Source: UBA11373 sp035291545 (GTDB lineage: Bacteria > Actinomycetota > Acidimicrobiia > Spongiisociales > UBA11373). Taken from it: a stretch of DNA of 30,227 nucleotides. This document shows, one piece after another, positions 1 through 6,646 of the stretch. The notes beneath the pieces were generated by a model. It was not told the origin of the DNA. It made no database searches and saw only the letters and a list, made by a program, of their open reading frames with translations. How positions within the stretch are numbered: position 1 is the first letter of the stretch; the number at the start of each line of letters is the position of its first letter. The stretch lies in contig DATDRW010000076.1 of the NCBI GenBank assembly GCA_035291545.1, forward strand, positions 1 through 30,227, read 5' to 3'. A program made the translations under genes and the position numbers.

Positions 1-286
1 GATTGCAGAGACCTCGGATCCCAGGTCCGTGGCCGAAACCGTGACCTCGGACAAACCGGATGCGGTGCTCGTCGACCTCCAGGTCGGATCGATGGGAGGC
101 ATGGCGGTCACCCGGGCGGTTCGCGACGCCTTCGCAGGGTCGGGTCGTGCCGCGCCGCCGGTCATCCTGCTCCTCGACCGCGACGCCGACGCGTTTCTCG
201 CAGGACGATCTGGCGCGGCGGCGTGGGTGCGCAAGCCCTTCTCAGCGGGCGACCTCCGCAAAGCCATCGACGACGCCGTCCGCTGA
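1..286 (+). CDS. Response-regulator receiver domain, 3' part (5' end outside the window)
   Basis: The open frame (frame 2) runs in from the left edge to TGA at 284-286. It reads like the second half of a CheY-type receiver domain: a hydrophobic strand ending in VLVDLQ, where the aspartate would be the phosphoacceptor, then the GSMGGM loop, a helix, the strand PPVILLL, and the C-terminal WVRKPFSAGDLRKAID, where the lysine before Pro-Phe is the conserved switch lysine. A GTG at 29 could act as a start, but the first strand and acidic pocket of the fold would then be missing, so the true start is probably upstream of the window. No output domain follows, so it is a stand-alone receiver or the last domain of a longer protein. 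The partner kinase is unknown. Confidence 0.7.
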   Translation, partial: IAETSDPRSVAETVTSDKPDAVLVDLQVGSMGGMAVTRAVRDAFAGSGRAAPPVILLLDRDADAFLAGRSGAAAWVRKPFSAGDLRKAIDDAVR

Positions 287-304
287 AGGACCGGAGAATG
301 ACGA

Positions 305-329
305 GAGCCCCCGAACGGCTCGGGGGCTC
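305..329. terminator. GC-rich hairpin between the receiver gene and tRNA-Pro
   Basis: A perfect 10-bp stem (305-314 with 320-329) closes a 5-base loop. It lies 19 bases after the receiver-domain stop and just beyond the 3' end of tRNA-Pro on the other strand, so it could end transcription from both sides. There is no long T tract on either strand, which is common in high-GC Actinomycetota. Confidence 0.6.
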
Positions 330-332
330 CGG

Positions 333-406
333 TCGGGACGGCCGGATTTGAACCGGCGGCCTCATCGTCCCGAACGATGCGCGCTGCCAAACTGCGCCAC
401 GTCCCG
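333..406 (-). tRNA. tRNA-Pro (anticodon CGG)
   Basis: On the minus strand the cloverleaf is complete: acceptor CGGGACG pairs with CGTCCCG, the D-stem is GCGC/GCGC, the anticodon stem is CATCG/CGATG with loop TTCGGGA (anticodon CGG, reads CCG), and the T-arm is GCCGG-TTCAAAT-CCGGC. The discriminator base is A, as expected for proline. The 3' CCA is not encoded. Confidence 0.95.
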
Positions 407-419
407 TAGCGGGAATTCA

Positions 420-425
420 AGTGTA
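420..425 (-). promoter_or_regulatory. -10 box of tRNA-Pro
   Basis: TACACT on the minus strand ends 13 bases before the tRNA 5' end, and fits the TANNNT form seen at other starts in this window. No clear -35 was found. Confidence 0.4.
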
Positions 426-440
426 CCGGTGTGCCAGGGA

Positions 441-512
441 CGAGGCACCGGGCACGAAAAAGGAGGCCTCGGGTCTCAGGTGTCTTCAATCTGGCTGGAG
501 CCCGGTGCCTCG
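441..512. repeat. 13-bp perfect inverted repeat downstream of asd
   Basis: CGAGGCACCGGGC (441-453) is repeated as its exact complement at 500-512. It lies just past the asd stop codon on the minus strand and ahead of tRNA-Pro. The 46-base loop holds a smaller palindrome, GAGGCCTC. It may be an asd terminator or a degenerate member of the GCACCAG heptamer family found elsewhere in the window. Confidence 0.5.
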
Positions 513-528
513 AACCTCATATCTGCCC

Positions 529-1545
529 TCAGCCGCCGACGGTTATTTCCGCGATCTGCACCGCGTTGAGGGCGGCTCCCTTGCGCAGGTTGTCCCCCAC
601 CGTCCACAGCGAAATCCCGCCTGGACGGCCGACGGTGGCGCGGATCCGTCCCACCAGCACATCGTCACGACCGGCGGCGTCGAGCGGGGTCGGCACCTTG
701 TCCATCCACAACTCGACTCCGGGGGCACCCGCGATGAGGTCACACGCCTCGTCGGCGGCGACGGGTCGTTCGAACCAGGCGGTGGCGGCGACACCGTGGC
801 TCACCATCACCGGTACCCGGACGCAGGTCGGCTCGACCCGGACGCCGGGAGCTTCGAGGATCTTGCGGGTCTCGTCGACCAGCTTCATCTCCTCGTCCGT
901 GTAGCCGCCGGCTACCCCGGCACCGGTGAACGGGATCACGTTGAACCCGATCGGTCGGACGTAGAACCCCGGCGGCGGCTCCCGCCAGGTCCCGGTGCGG
1001 AGGGCATCGAGGTCGGTGGAGAAGTGCGCCGACTCGGCCTCGAGGGTGGCGATGCCTCTGTGCCCGGAACCCGAGACCGACTGGTACGAGGTGGCCACGA
1101 GATCGGTGAGACCGGCGGCGCGATGCAGTGGCGCCAGGCCCATCATCAGCACCATCGTGGTGCAGTTCGGATTGGCGATGATGCCGTGATGTCCGTGGGC
1201 GGCGGCATCGTTCACCCCCGCCACCACCAGTGGCACCCGGGGATCCATCCGGAACGCCGACGAGTTGTCGACGACGACCGTCCCGGCGGCGGCAAACCGG
1301 GGGGCGTGCTCCCGGGAACGGTCCCCGCCCGCGGAGAACAGGGCGACCTCGACTCCGGCGGGATCGGCACCGCTGAGGCTCTCGACGGTGACGTCACCCC
1401 AGCGGGTCGGGACCACGGAGCCGGCCGACCGCTCCGAGGCGAACATCCGCAGATCCCCAACGGGGAAATCGCGGCGCTCCAGGGTGGCCAGCATCTCGCG
1501 GCCCACCACACCGGTTGCCCCGACGATGGCGGTGCGCACGGTCAC
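529..1545 (-). CDS. asd: Aspartate-semialdehyde dehydrogenase
   Basis: Makes L-aspartate 4-semialdehyde from aspartyl-4-phosphate with NADPH, the second common step to lysine (and diaminopimelate), threonine and methionine. The 338-residue product starts with the Rossmann motif AIVGATGVVG. The catalytic cysteine is in ANPNCTT (about residue 128), and VVDNSSAFRM and GGYTDEEMK are typical of the family. The GTG start at 1545-1543 is preferred because it overlaps the lysC stop in GTGA, giving translational coupling, and places the Rossmann glycines at the usual distance. The open frame continues far upstream antiparallel to lysC, but that stretch shows no family similarity. Length and motifs are normal. 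Confidence 0.96.
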   Translation of the reverse strand: MTVRTAIVGATGVVGREMLATLERRDFPVGDLRMFASERSAGSVVPTRWGDVTVESLSGADPAGVEVALFSAGGDRSREHAPRFAAAGTVVVDNSSAFRMDPRVPLVVAGVNDAAAHGHHGIIANPNCTTMVLMMGLAPLHRAAGLTDLVATSYQSVSGSGHRGIATLEAESAHFSTDLDALRTGTWREPPPGFYVRPIGFNVIPFTGAGVAGGYTDEEMKLVDETRKILEAPGVRVEPTCVRVPVMVSHGVAATAWFERPVAADEACDLIAGAPGVELWMDKVPTPLDAAGRDDVLVGRIRATVGRPGGISLWTVGDNLRKGAALNAVQIAEITVGG

Positions 1546-2768
1546 GACGCCACCTCCGTCATCGGGGGCTCGAAGGCGGCGTGAAGCAAGCGGACGGCCT
1601 CCTCCACCGCCGACTCCGCGATCACACATGACACCCGGATCGGAGAGGTGGAGATCATGGCGATGTTGATGCCGGCGGAGGCGAGCACGGAGAACATCTT
1701 CGCGGCGACGGCGGGATAGGCGCGCATCCCGCTCCCCACGATCGACACCCGGCCGATGGTGCCGTCGACGTCCACCCCGGCGGCGCCGATCCCGGCGGCC
1801 ACCCCCTGAGCAATCGGAGTCGCCTGGGCGAGCAGCTCCCGGGGAATCGTGAACGAGATGTCCGCGACTCCCCCACTCGACACGTTCTGCACGATCATGT
1901 CCACCGAGATGCCCGCCTCCGCAAGGGGACCGAACACCGCGGCGGCGACCCCCGGGGTGTCGGGCACCCCGCGCATCGTGATCTTCGCCTCGGAGACGTC
2001 GTGAACGACGCCGCTGATGATCGCCTGCTCCATCACCTTCTCCTTGACCCAAGTGCCGGGGCGATCGTGGAACGACGACCGGACGTGGATCGGGACGTTG
2101 AATCGCTTGCCGAACTCTACGGACCGCGGCATGAGTACCCGCGCCCCGGCGCCGGCCAACTCGAGCATCTCGTCGAACGACACCTCGTCGAGCTTCCTGG
2201 CGCCGGGCACCACCTGCGGATCCGAGGTAAACACACCGTCGACATCCGTGTAGATCTCGCAGACGTCGGCCTTCAGCGCCGCCGCCATGGCGACGGCGGT
2301 GGCGTCCGATCCACCCCGGCCGAGGGTGGTGATCTCTTTCGTATCGGGGGAAACGCCCTGGAAGCCGGCGACGATCACGACCTTGCCCGCCTCGAGCCCC
2401 TCGACGACCCGGAATGCCTTGATGTCGCGGATCTTGGCGTGACCGTGAGAAGTGTCGGTGAGGATCCCCGCCTGCGAGCCGGTGAGGCTCATGGCTTCGA
2501 CACCTTCGTCGCGGATGGCCATGGCGAGGAGGGCCATCGCGATGCGCTCGCCGGCGGTGAGCAGCATGTCCATCTCGCGCGGGTGGTGATGTGGACTGAT
2601 CTCGGAGGAGAGCCGGATCAGCTCGTCGGTGGTGTGTCCCATCGCAGACACGATGACCACGACGGAGTCACCGGAGCGGCGTCGCTCGGCGACCCGCCCG
2701 GCGACGGCGCGAATCCGCGAGGCGTCGCCGACCGAAGTGCCGCCGTACTTCTGCACGACGAGAGACAT
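1542..2768 (-). CDS. lysC: Aspartokinase
   Basis: Phosphorylates L-aspartate with ATP, the committed and usually feedback-controlled step of the aspartate amino-acid family. The product is 408 residues. It opens with the kinase signature VVQKYGGTSV and carries the further kinase motifs GFQGVSPDTKEITTLGRGG and YTDVDGVFTSDP. The C-terminal third has two ACT-like regulatory units (near KITMRGVPDTPGVAA and GRVSIVGSGM). The ATG at 2768-2766 is chosen because KYGGTS normally lies within the first ten residues and because a TACCCT -10 box lies 6 bases upstream. It is coupled to asd by a GTGA overlap. In many Actinomycetota a second start inside lysC gives a separate regulatory subunit; I did not establish one here. 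Confidence 0.96.
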   Translation of the reverse strand: MSLVVQKYGGTSVGDASRIRAVAGRVAERRRSGDSVVVIVSAMGHTTDELIRLSSEISPHHHPREMDMLLTAGERIAMALLAMAIRDEGVEAMSLTGSQAGILTDTSHGHAKIRDIKAFRVVEGLEAGKVVIVAGFQGVSPDTKEITTLGRGGSDATAVAMAAALKADVCEIYTDVDGVFTSDPQVVPGARKLDEVSFDEMLELAGAGARVLMPRSVEFGKRFNVPIHVRSSFHDRPGTWVKEKVMEQAIISGVVHDVSEAKITMRGVPDTPGVAAAVFGPLAEAGISVDMIVQNVSSGGVADISFTIPRELLAQATPIAQGVAAGIGAAGVDVDGTIGRVSIVGSGMRAYPAVAAKMFSVLASAGINIAMISTSPIRVSCVIAESAVEEAVRLLHAAFEPPMTEVAS

Positions 2769-2774
2769 GGCAGC

Positions 2775-2780
2775 AGGGTA
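2775..2780 (-). promoter_or_regulatory. -10 box for a leaderless lysC-asd transcript
   Basis: TACCCT on the minus strand ends 6 bases before the lysC ATG, which leaves no room for a ribosome binding site. Transcription would begin at or next to the start codon. Confidence 0.5.
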
Positions 2781-2786
2781 CCGAGT

Positions 2787-2821
2787 GCCAGATGCCAGAT
2801 GCCAGATGCCAGATGCCAGAT
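2787..2821. repeat. Heptamer array: five GCCAGAT units
   Basis: Five perfect head-to-tail copies of a 7-mer lie between the divergent lysC and cyclophilin genes, upstream of the lysC -10 box. The same unit, with substitutions, recurs at 7680-7693. Confidence 0.95.
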
Positions 2822-2841
2822 GGACGATCGGGGGGGAACGA

Positions 2842-2847
2842 TACGAT
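2842..2847 (+). promoter_or_regulatory. -10 box of the cyclophilin gene
   Basis: TACGAT lies 9 bases before the ATG at 2857. The intervening bases are pyrimidine-rich with no Shine-Dalgarno, consistent with a leaderless or near-leaderless message. Confidence 0.4.
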
Positions 2848-2856
2848 CCCTTTCCC

Positions 2857-3534
2857 ATGAGATCCCGCAACGTGCTCTCCGCCACCACCGCACTCCTGCT
2901 CCTCCTGGGCGCCTGCGGCGACGATTCGTCGACGCCCCCGATCGACTCAGCGGAGTACGAGCAGTTCCGCTCGCAACCGACGGCGTGCGACGCCGAGCAG
3001 CCGAACCCCGCCCGGGAGATGACCTTCGCCACACCCGACGACCTCGGCGTCGAAGGCGAGATCGTGGCCACGCTGCACACCTCCTGTGGCGACATCACCA
3101 TCGCACTGCTCGCCGACGTCGCCCCGGCGACGGTCAACTCGTTCGTGTTCCTAGCCGAGCAGGGCTACTTCGACGGAACGGTTTCCCATCGGATCGCCCC
3201 CGGGTTCGTCGTCCAGATGGGCGATCCGACCGCGACCGGGCACGGCGGTCCGGGGTACCGGATCCCAGACGAGCTCCCCACCGCTGATTTCTCCTACGTG
3301 ACCGGTGTGGTGGCCATGGCCAATTCCGGACCGGACACCGGTGGCAGTCAGTTCTTCATCGTGCTCGACGAGATCGACCTCGATCCCGACTACACCGTGT
3401 TCGGCACGGTCACCGACGGCCTGGGCACACTCGCCGCCATCGCCACCATTCCCATCGGCACCAACCCCAACACCTTCGAGCCCTCGCTGCCGCTGGAGAC
3501 GGTCTACATCGAGTCGATCACCATCCAACGGTGA
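2857..3534 (+). CDS. Cyclophilin-type peptidyl-prolyl isomerase, lipoprotein
   Basis: Predicted to speed cis-trans isomerisation of proline bonds in proteins outside the membrane. The 225-residue product begins with a lipoprotein signal peptide (hydrophobic run, then LLGAC with the lipid-anchored cysteine at residue 20) and an acidic linker. The cyclophilin domain spans roughly residues 68-225, with HRIAPGFVVQMGDP (containing the catalytic arginine), GVVAMAN and SQFFIVL. The ATG at 2857 is chosen because it begins the signal peptide exactly. The next gene starts 4 bases after its stop, so the two are probably co-transcribed. The cyclophilin family is certain; the client proteins are unknown. 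Confidence 0.93.
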   Translation: MRSRNVLSATTALLLLLGACGDDSSTPPIDSAEYEQFRSQPTACDAEQPNPAREMTFATPDDLGVEGEIVATLHTSCGDITIALLADVAPATVNSFVFLAEQGYFDGTVSHRIAPGFVVQMGDPTATGHGGPGYRIPDELPTADFSYVTGVVAMANSGPDTGGSQFFIVLDEIDLDPDYTVFGTVTDGLGTLAAIATIPIGTNPNTFEPSLPLETVYIESITIQR

Positions 3535-3538
3535 TGCG

Positions 3539-4375
3539 GTGAGCGTCGATCTCCACCTGCACTCCGTCTACTCGGACGGCACCGACGAACCCGCCGTGGT
3601 GGTGGAGATGGCGGTGGCGGCGGGGCTCACCACGATTGCCCTCACCGACCACGACGGTTTCGAGGGGATCGCCCAAGCCCGCATTTCCGCCGAGGGACGG
3701 ATCGGACTCATCCCCGGCGTGGAGCTGTCGGTGGACTGGGACGGGCCCCCGATGCACCTGCTCGGCTGGTGGGTGGACGCCGGCTCGCGGCTCGACCGCG
3801 AGCTCGAAGAGATCCGGGAGAGCCGCCGCAGCCGCAATGTCGAGATCATCGCCGCCCTCAATGAGATGGGACACCCGATCACCGTGGAGGAAGTGGAGCG
3901 GATCTCCATCAAGGGTGTGGTTGGTCGTCCCCACATCGCCCGGGCCCTCGTCGACCACGGGGTGGTGACCACCAACACCGAGGCATTCGACCGGTTTCTC
4001 GGAAACGGCCGGCCCGCCTACCGGGGGCGCAAGCGGCTCACCGTGGAACGGGCGGTCGAGCTGGTGGCGGAGTCGGGCGGGGTGACGGCGGTCGCCCATC
4101 CCCATACCATCGCCGACGGCGCCGACGGCTACACCGCGGCCTTCCGCCGCTTCGCGGACCTGGGGATCGTCGGCGTCGAATGCTGGTACTCGGAGTACCC
4201 GGCGCAGCAGCGTGCCGACATGGCGCGCATGGCGGAGCGCTTCGGGCTCGTTGCGACTGGAGGAAGCGACCACCACGGGTCGAACAAGCCGGGGATCCAG
4301 GTGGGTGTCGGCCGCGGCGACCTGATCGTCCCCGACGACGTGGTGGAGGCGTTAGAGGGGCGGCGAACCAGATAG
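3539..4375 (+). CDS. PHP-domain phosphoesterase
   Basis: A 278-residue metal-dependent phosphoesterase of the PHP family, of the type that includes 3',5'-nucleoside bisphosphate phosphatases and the RNA 5' exonuclease YciV (RNase AM). The metal-binding motifs appear in order: DLHLHS near the N-terminus, SDGT, LTDHDGFEG, PGVELS, GRPHIARALV, AVAHPH, and the C-terminal GGSDHHG. The GTG at 3539 is used because it puts HLHS within the first ten residues and lies 4 bases after the cyclophilin stop. The exact substrate cannot be read from sequence, but a role in nucleotide or small-RNA salvage is likely. The stop codon TAG lies inside the first unit of a heptamer repeat array (4371 onward). Confidence 0.9.
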   Translation: MSVDLHLHSVYSDGTDEPAVVVEMAVAAGLTTIALTDHDGFEGIAQARISAEGRIGLIPGVELSVDWDGPPMHLLGWWVDAGSRLDRELEEIRESRRSRNVEIIAALNEMGHPITVEEVERISIKGVVGRPHIARALVDHGVVTTNTEAFDRFLGNGRPAYRGRKRLTVERAVELVAESGGVTAVAHPHTIADGADGYTAAFRRFADLGIVGVECWYSEYPAQQRADMARMAERFGLVATGGSDHHGSNKPGIQVGVGRGDLIVPDDVVEALEGRRTR

Positions 4376-4419
4376 CAGATCGCAGACAGCAGATTGCAGA
4401 CAGCAGGCAGCAGGATGCT
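4371..4419. repeat. Heptamer array: GATAGCA/GACAGCA type, starting on the PHP gene stop codon
   Basis: Seven consecutive 7-mers (GATAGCA, GATCGCA, GACAGCA, GATTGCA, GACAGCA, GGCAGCA, GGATGCT). The first contains the TAG stop of the upstream gene. A nearly identical run occurs at 19063-19090. Confidence 0.9.
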
Positions 4420-4436
4420 CCGGGCCGTCGAGCTGG

Positions 4437-4492
4437 GTATCTGCCATCTGCCATCTGCCATCTCGACCTGCGACCTGCCCCCTGCAACCTTC
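4437..4492. repeat. Heptamer array: CCATCTG/GACCTGC type
   Basis: Eight consecutive 7-mers: GTATCTG, CCATCTG twice, CCATCTC, GACCTGC twice, CCCCTGC, AACCTTC. Roughly complementary in type to the array at 4371-4419, so the two could fold back on each other across an 18-base spacer. Confidence 0.9.
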
Positions 4493-4498
4493 CTCTTA

Positions 4499-4510
4499 GG
4501 GACTAGTCCC
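4499..4510. promoter_or_regulatory. 12-bp perfect palindrome GGGACTAGTCCC upstream of the histidine kinase
   Basis: The palindrome ends 20 bases before the kinase GTG start. A dimeric regulator or a short cruciform are both possible. The sequence resembles the DosR box core, but with the two central bases missing. Confidence 0.4.
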
Positions 4511-4530
4511 CGACGACCGATACAGAACCC

Positions 4531-5808
4531 GTGCCCGGTCTACGCGCCCAGTTGGAGCGCTTTGCCGCACCCGTCGACTACGGGCCGATCCGCCCGTGGA
4601 TTCAGCGCGTGCGGGCGGCGGCCGCCGCCATCGTCGCCGCGGCGTGCGGTGCGGGAGTCCTCATCGGGATCCCCTATGTGTGGGTTCCCGGTGTCGCCGC
4701 CGGGATCATCGTTGTCCACGCCCTGACCAGGGGCCGCACGGTGGCTTCTCCGGTGGAATCGCTCGTCGTCGATGCGATCTTCCTGGTCGGCGGGCTCTCC
4801 ATCGTCGAACACACCGACCCCGTGTTCATCGCCGCGGCCGCCTACTTCATCGCCGCCTCGATCACCTTCGGGGGCGTGCGCACGTTGATCGTCGTGCTTT
4901 CCGTGTACGGCGCCGCAATCGCACTCGAACCCCTGGCGGCAATCCCATCGGCGATCCCGCTTTCGGCCTCCGGCCAACCGATCCTCTGGCTCACCGTCGC
5001 CGTGTTCCTCGGCGGGGTCGCCGTCTCGCTGACCGCCGCGACCACCGCGGTGGACGCCGCCCGGCGGCGCCAGGACGAGGCGTTCACGGCCGAGCGTCGG
5101 GCGTCGGAGATGAAGAACGAGTTCGTGTCGATGGTCACACACGAGCTCCGCACGCCGCTGACCAACATCGCCGGTTTCGCCTTGACCCTGCGGGACACAT
5201 GGCGTGATCTCGCCCCGGAAGAGGCCGACGAGTTCCTGCGCATCGTCGTGGGCGAGGCGGAGCACCTCGCCAAGCTGGTCGACGACGTCCTCGCCATCCC
5301 CCGGCTCGAGGCCGGGCACCTGCTCGTCGAGGCCGTGGACTTTTCGCTACAACCCGCCGCCTTCAAGATCACCGACCTGCTCTTCCCCGCCGGCGGTGGC
5401 CGATCCGCGTCCGTTGCCGTGAGCGGGCGAGTCCGGGTGCACGCCGATCCCAACCGCGTGGAGCAGGTGCTGCGCAACCTCCTCGAAAACGCCCGCAAGT
5501 ACGGCGGTGATCAGGTGTGGGTCGATGCGACGACCCGCGGCGGCGAGTGGGTGATCGTCGTCGCCGACAACGGCCCCGGCGTGCCCGTCGAGCACCGCGA
5601 GCGCATATTCGGAGCCTTCGAGCAGGTGACCACCGGCCACGCCCGCACCGAGTCGGGCTTCGGCATCGGGCTGGCAGTGGCGCGGCATCTGGTCGAGGCC
5701 ATGGGTGGTCGGATCTGGTACGAGCCCGGCTTCCCGGTCGGGGCCCGGTTCTGCTTCAGCCTCCCCGCAGCCGAGGACCGCCCCGCGGCCGCCGAAGCCG
5801 TGGCCTAG
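4531..5808 (+). CDS. Membrane sensor histidine kinase
   Basis: The 425-residue product has an N-terminal membrane region of about five or six helices (residues 28-172), a short coiled segment, then a HisKA domain with MVTHELRTPL (phospho-acceptor His204), and a HATPase_c domain with N box LRNLLENARKYG, G1 VVADNGPGVP and G2 ESGFGIGLAVARHL. All catalytic boxes are intact. There is no PAS or HAMP domain; sensing would be by the membrane part. The GTG at 4531 is the first start in frame near the first helix; a clear ribosome binding site is not seen. No response regulator lies beside it, so it is an orphan; the receiver fragment at 1-286 is 4 kb away and need not be its partner. Its stop shares the palindrome CTAG with the stop of the convergent gene. 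Confidence 0.92.
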   Translation: MPGLRAQLERFAAPVDYGPIRPWIQRVRAAAAAIVAAACGAGVLIGIPYVWVPGVAAGIIVVHALTRGRTVASPVESLVVDAIFLVGGLSIVEHTDPVFIAAAAYFIAASITFGGVRTLIVVLSVYGAAIALEPLAAIPSAIPLSASGQPILWLTVAVFLGGVAVSLTAATTAVDAARRRQDEAFTAERRASEMKNEFVSMVTHELRTPLTNIAGFALTLRDTWRDLAPEEADEFLRIVVGEAEHLAKLVDDVLAIPRLEAGHLLVEAVDFSLQPAAFKITDLLFPAGGGRSASVAVSGRVRVHADPNRVEQVLRNLLENARKYGGDQVWVDATTRGGEWVIVVADNGPGVPVEHRERIFGAFEQVTTGHARTESGFGIGLAVARHLVEAMGGRIWYEPGFPVGARFCFSLPAAEDRPAAAEAVA

Positions 5809-6032
5809 CCCGGCTCCGCCTCGTCGCCCGACACCGATCGTTCCGACGCCCGCGCCGGCCGAGCGACGAACGGCGGAGGCACCGCCCGGGGGAGGCCGGA
5901 CGTCACCCATCGCCCCGGAGTCGGCCGCCCCGGTGGCACGGAGGCTGCGTCCGCGGCCTCCTCTTCGATCTGAGCGAGCGCGGCCACGATCGCCGACGCC
6001 AGCAGCGGACCGGGGTCGCCGGAAATCTCCAT
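5805..6032 (-). CDS. Small acidic protein, possible acyl-CoA carboxylase epsilon-like subunit
   Basis: A 75-residue product whose ATG overlaps the stop of the methylmalonyl-CoA epimerase gene by one base (TGATG), so it is translationally coupled. The N-terminal half, GDPGPLLASAIVAALAQIEEE, resembles the short helix (pattern NPT-x-EELAALVAAL) of AccE/PccE, the small epsilon subunits of actinobacterial acyl-CoA carboxylases. The C-terminal half is proline and arginine rich, with WVTSGLPR. Being next to an epimerase that acts on the product of propionyl-CoA carboxylase supports this, but similarity in so short a protein is weak, and no carboxylase alpha or beta subunit is in the window. It converges on the histidine kinase gene, the two TAG stops sharing CTAG. 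Confidence 0.5.
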   Translation of the reverse strand: MEISGDPGPLLASAIVAALAQIEEEAADAASVPPGRPTPGRWVTSGLPRAVPPPFVARPARASERSVSGDEAEPG

Positions 6033-6436
6033 CAGCGCACCTCGACGAGCTCGATCAGGGTTCCGGCGAGCGCCCGGGGATGGATGAATGCGATCCGGTG
6101 GCCACCACCCCCCCGCCTCGGCTCCCGGTCGACGAGCTCCGCCCCGGTCCCGACGAGGTGGGCGAGGGCGGCGTCGATGTCGGCGACCTGCACGGCGACG
6201 TGGTGCAGACCCTCACCCCGCCGGTCCAGGAATCGCCCTACGGGGGTGTCGGCACCGAGGGGCATGAGCAATTGCAGGTACGAGCCACCGAAGGGCACCA
6301 TCGCCTCCTCCACCCCCTGATCGGCGATCACCTCGCGGCTCAGCGGCTCCACCCCGAAGAGCGCCGCCAGGGATCGCAGGCTCTCATCGAGGTCACGCAC
6401 CGCGACCGCAGTGTGATGCAAGTTCAGCGGGAGCAT
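6032..6436 (-). CDS. mce: Methylmalonyl-CoA epimerase
   Basis: Interconverts (S)- and (R)-methylmalonyl-CoA between propionyl-CoA carboxylase and methylmalonyl-CoA mutase, used for propionate, odd-chain fatty-acid and branched amino-acid breakdown. The 134-residue product has the two glyoxalase-like (VOC) halves, with likely metal ligands in LHHTAV (His near residue 7), YLQLL, GLHHVAVQV and the C-terminal GTLIELVEV. The ATG at 6436-6434 puts the first ligand at the usual distance from the N-terminus. TAGATT lies 8 bases upstream, suggesting a leaderless message. The downstream small gene is coupled to it. The mutase is not in this window. Confidence 0.93.
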   Translation of the reverse strand: MLPLNLHHTAVAVRDLDESLRSLAALFGVEPLSREVIADQGVEEAMVPFGGSYLQLLMPLGADTPVGRFLDRRGEGLHHVAVQVADIDAALAHLVGTGAELVDREPRRGGGGHRIAFIHPRALAGTLIELVEVR

Positions 6437-6444
6437 CCGCGACA

Positions 6445-6450
6445 AATCTA
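6445..6450 (-). promoter_or_regulatory. -10 box for a leaderless mce message
   Basis: TAGATT on the minus strand, 8 bases before the mce ATG, with no purine-rich ribosome binding site between them. Confidence 0.4.
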
Positions 6451-6465
6451 GTGAAGAGTCGGCCG

Positions 6466-6516
6466 AGAGGTCGGCCCCTTCGGGGCCTCCGGCAAGAGGT
6501 CGGCCCCTTCGGGGCC
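6466..6516 (-). terminator. Two identical 22-base hairpin units downstream of terC
   Basis: The same 22 bases occur at 6466-6487 and 6495-6516 (period 29). Each contains GGCCCC-TTC-GGGGCC, a 6-bp perfect hairpin. They lie after the terC stop and before the mce promoter on the minus strand, a sensible place for tandem terminators, but a T tract is lacking. Confidence 0.5.
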
Positions 6517-6520
6517 GCCG

Positions 6521-6548
6521 CAATTCGCAATTCGCAATTCGCAATTCG
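6521..6548. repeat. Heptamer array: four CAATTCG units
   Basis: Four perfect head-to-tail 7-mers directly beside the duplicated hairpins. AT-richer than the surroundings. Confidence 0.95.
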
Positions 6549-6607
6549 CCAAAGTGCTCGCTTCGCTCCGCCGCAATGAGCAAGACCTCAGCGATGCGAT
6601 TCTTACG

Positions 6608-6635
6608 GGAAACGGGAAACGGGAAACGGGCGAGG
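6608..6635. repeat. Heptamer array: GGGAAAC units
   Basis: Three perfect GGGAAAC units followed by GGGCGAG in the same phase, ending 12 bases before the terC stop. The GGGNNAC pattern recurs at 12679-12713 and 23102-23129. Confidence 0.9.
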
Positions 6636-6646
6636 CGGCACGCCGA

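Noticed and set aside
421..1584. 387-codon open frame on the plus strand opposite asd
   Set aside because: It is antisense to asd, whose Rossmann motif and catalytic cysteine are clear. The translation is rich in Gly, Arg, His and Asp with no fold pattern, typical of high-GC shadow frames.
1546..2052. N-terminal extension of asd into lysC
   Set aside because: The extension is antisense-like Arg/Gly-rich sequence in another frame of lysC. The GTGA overlap gives a natural start with a correct N-terminal Rossmann motif.
4499..4510. DosR (DevR) box
   Set aside because: The known motif has GGGACT and AGTCCC separated by two A/T bases; here they abut, which would place the two half-sites on a different helical face.
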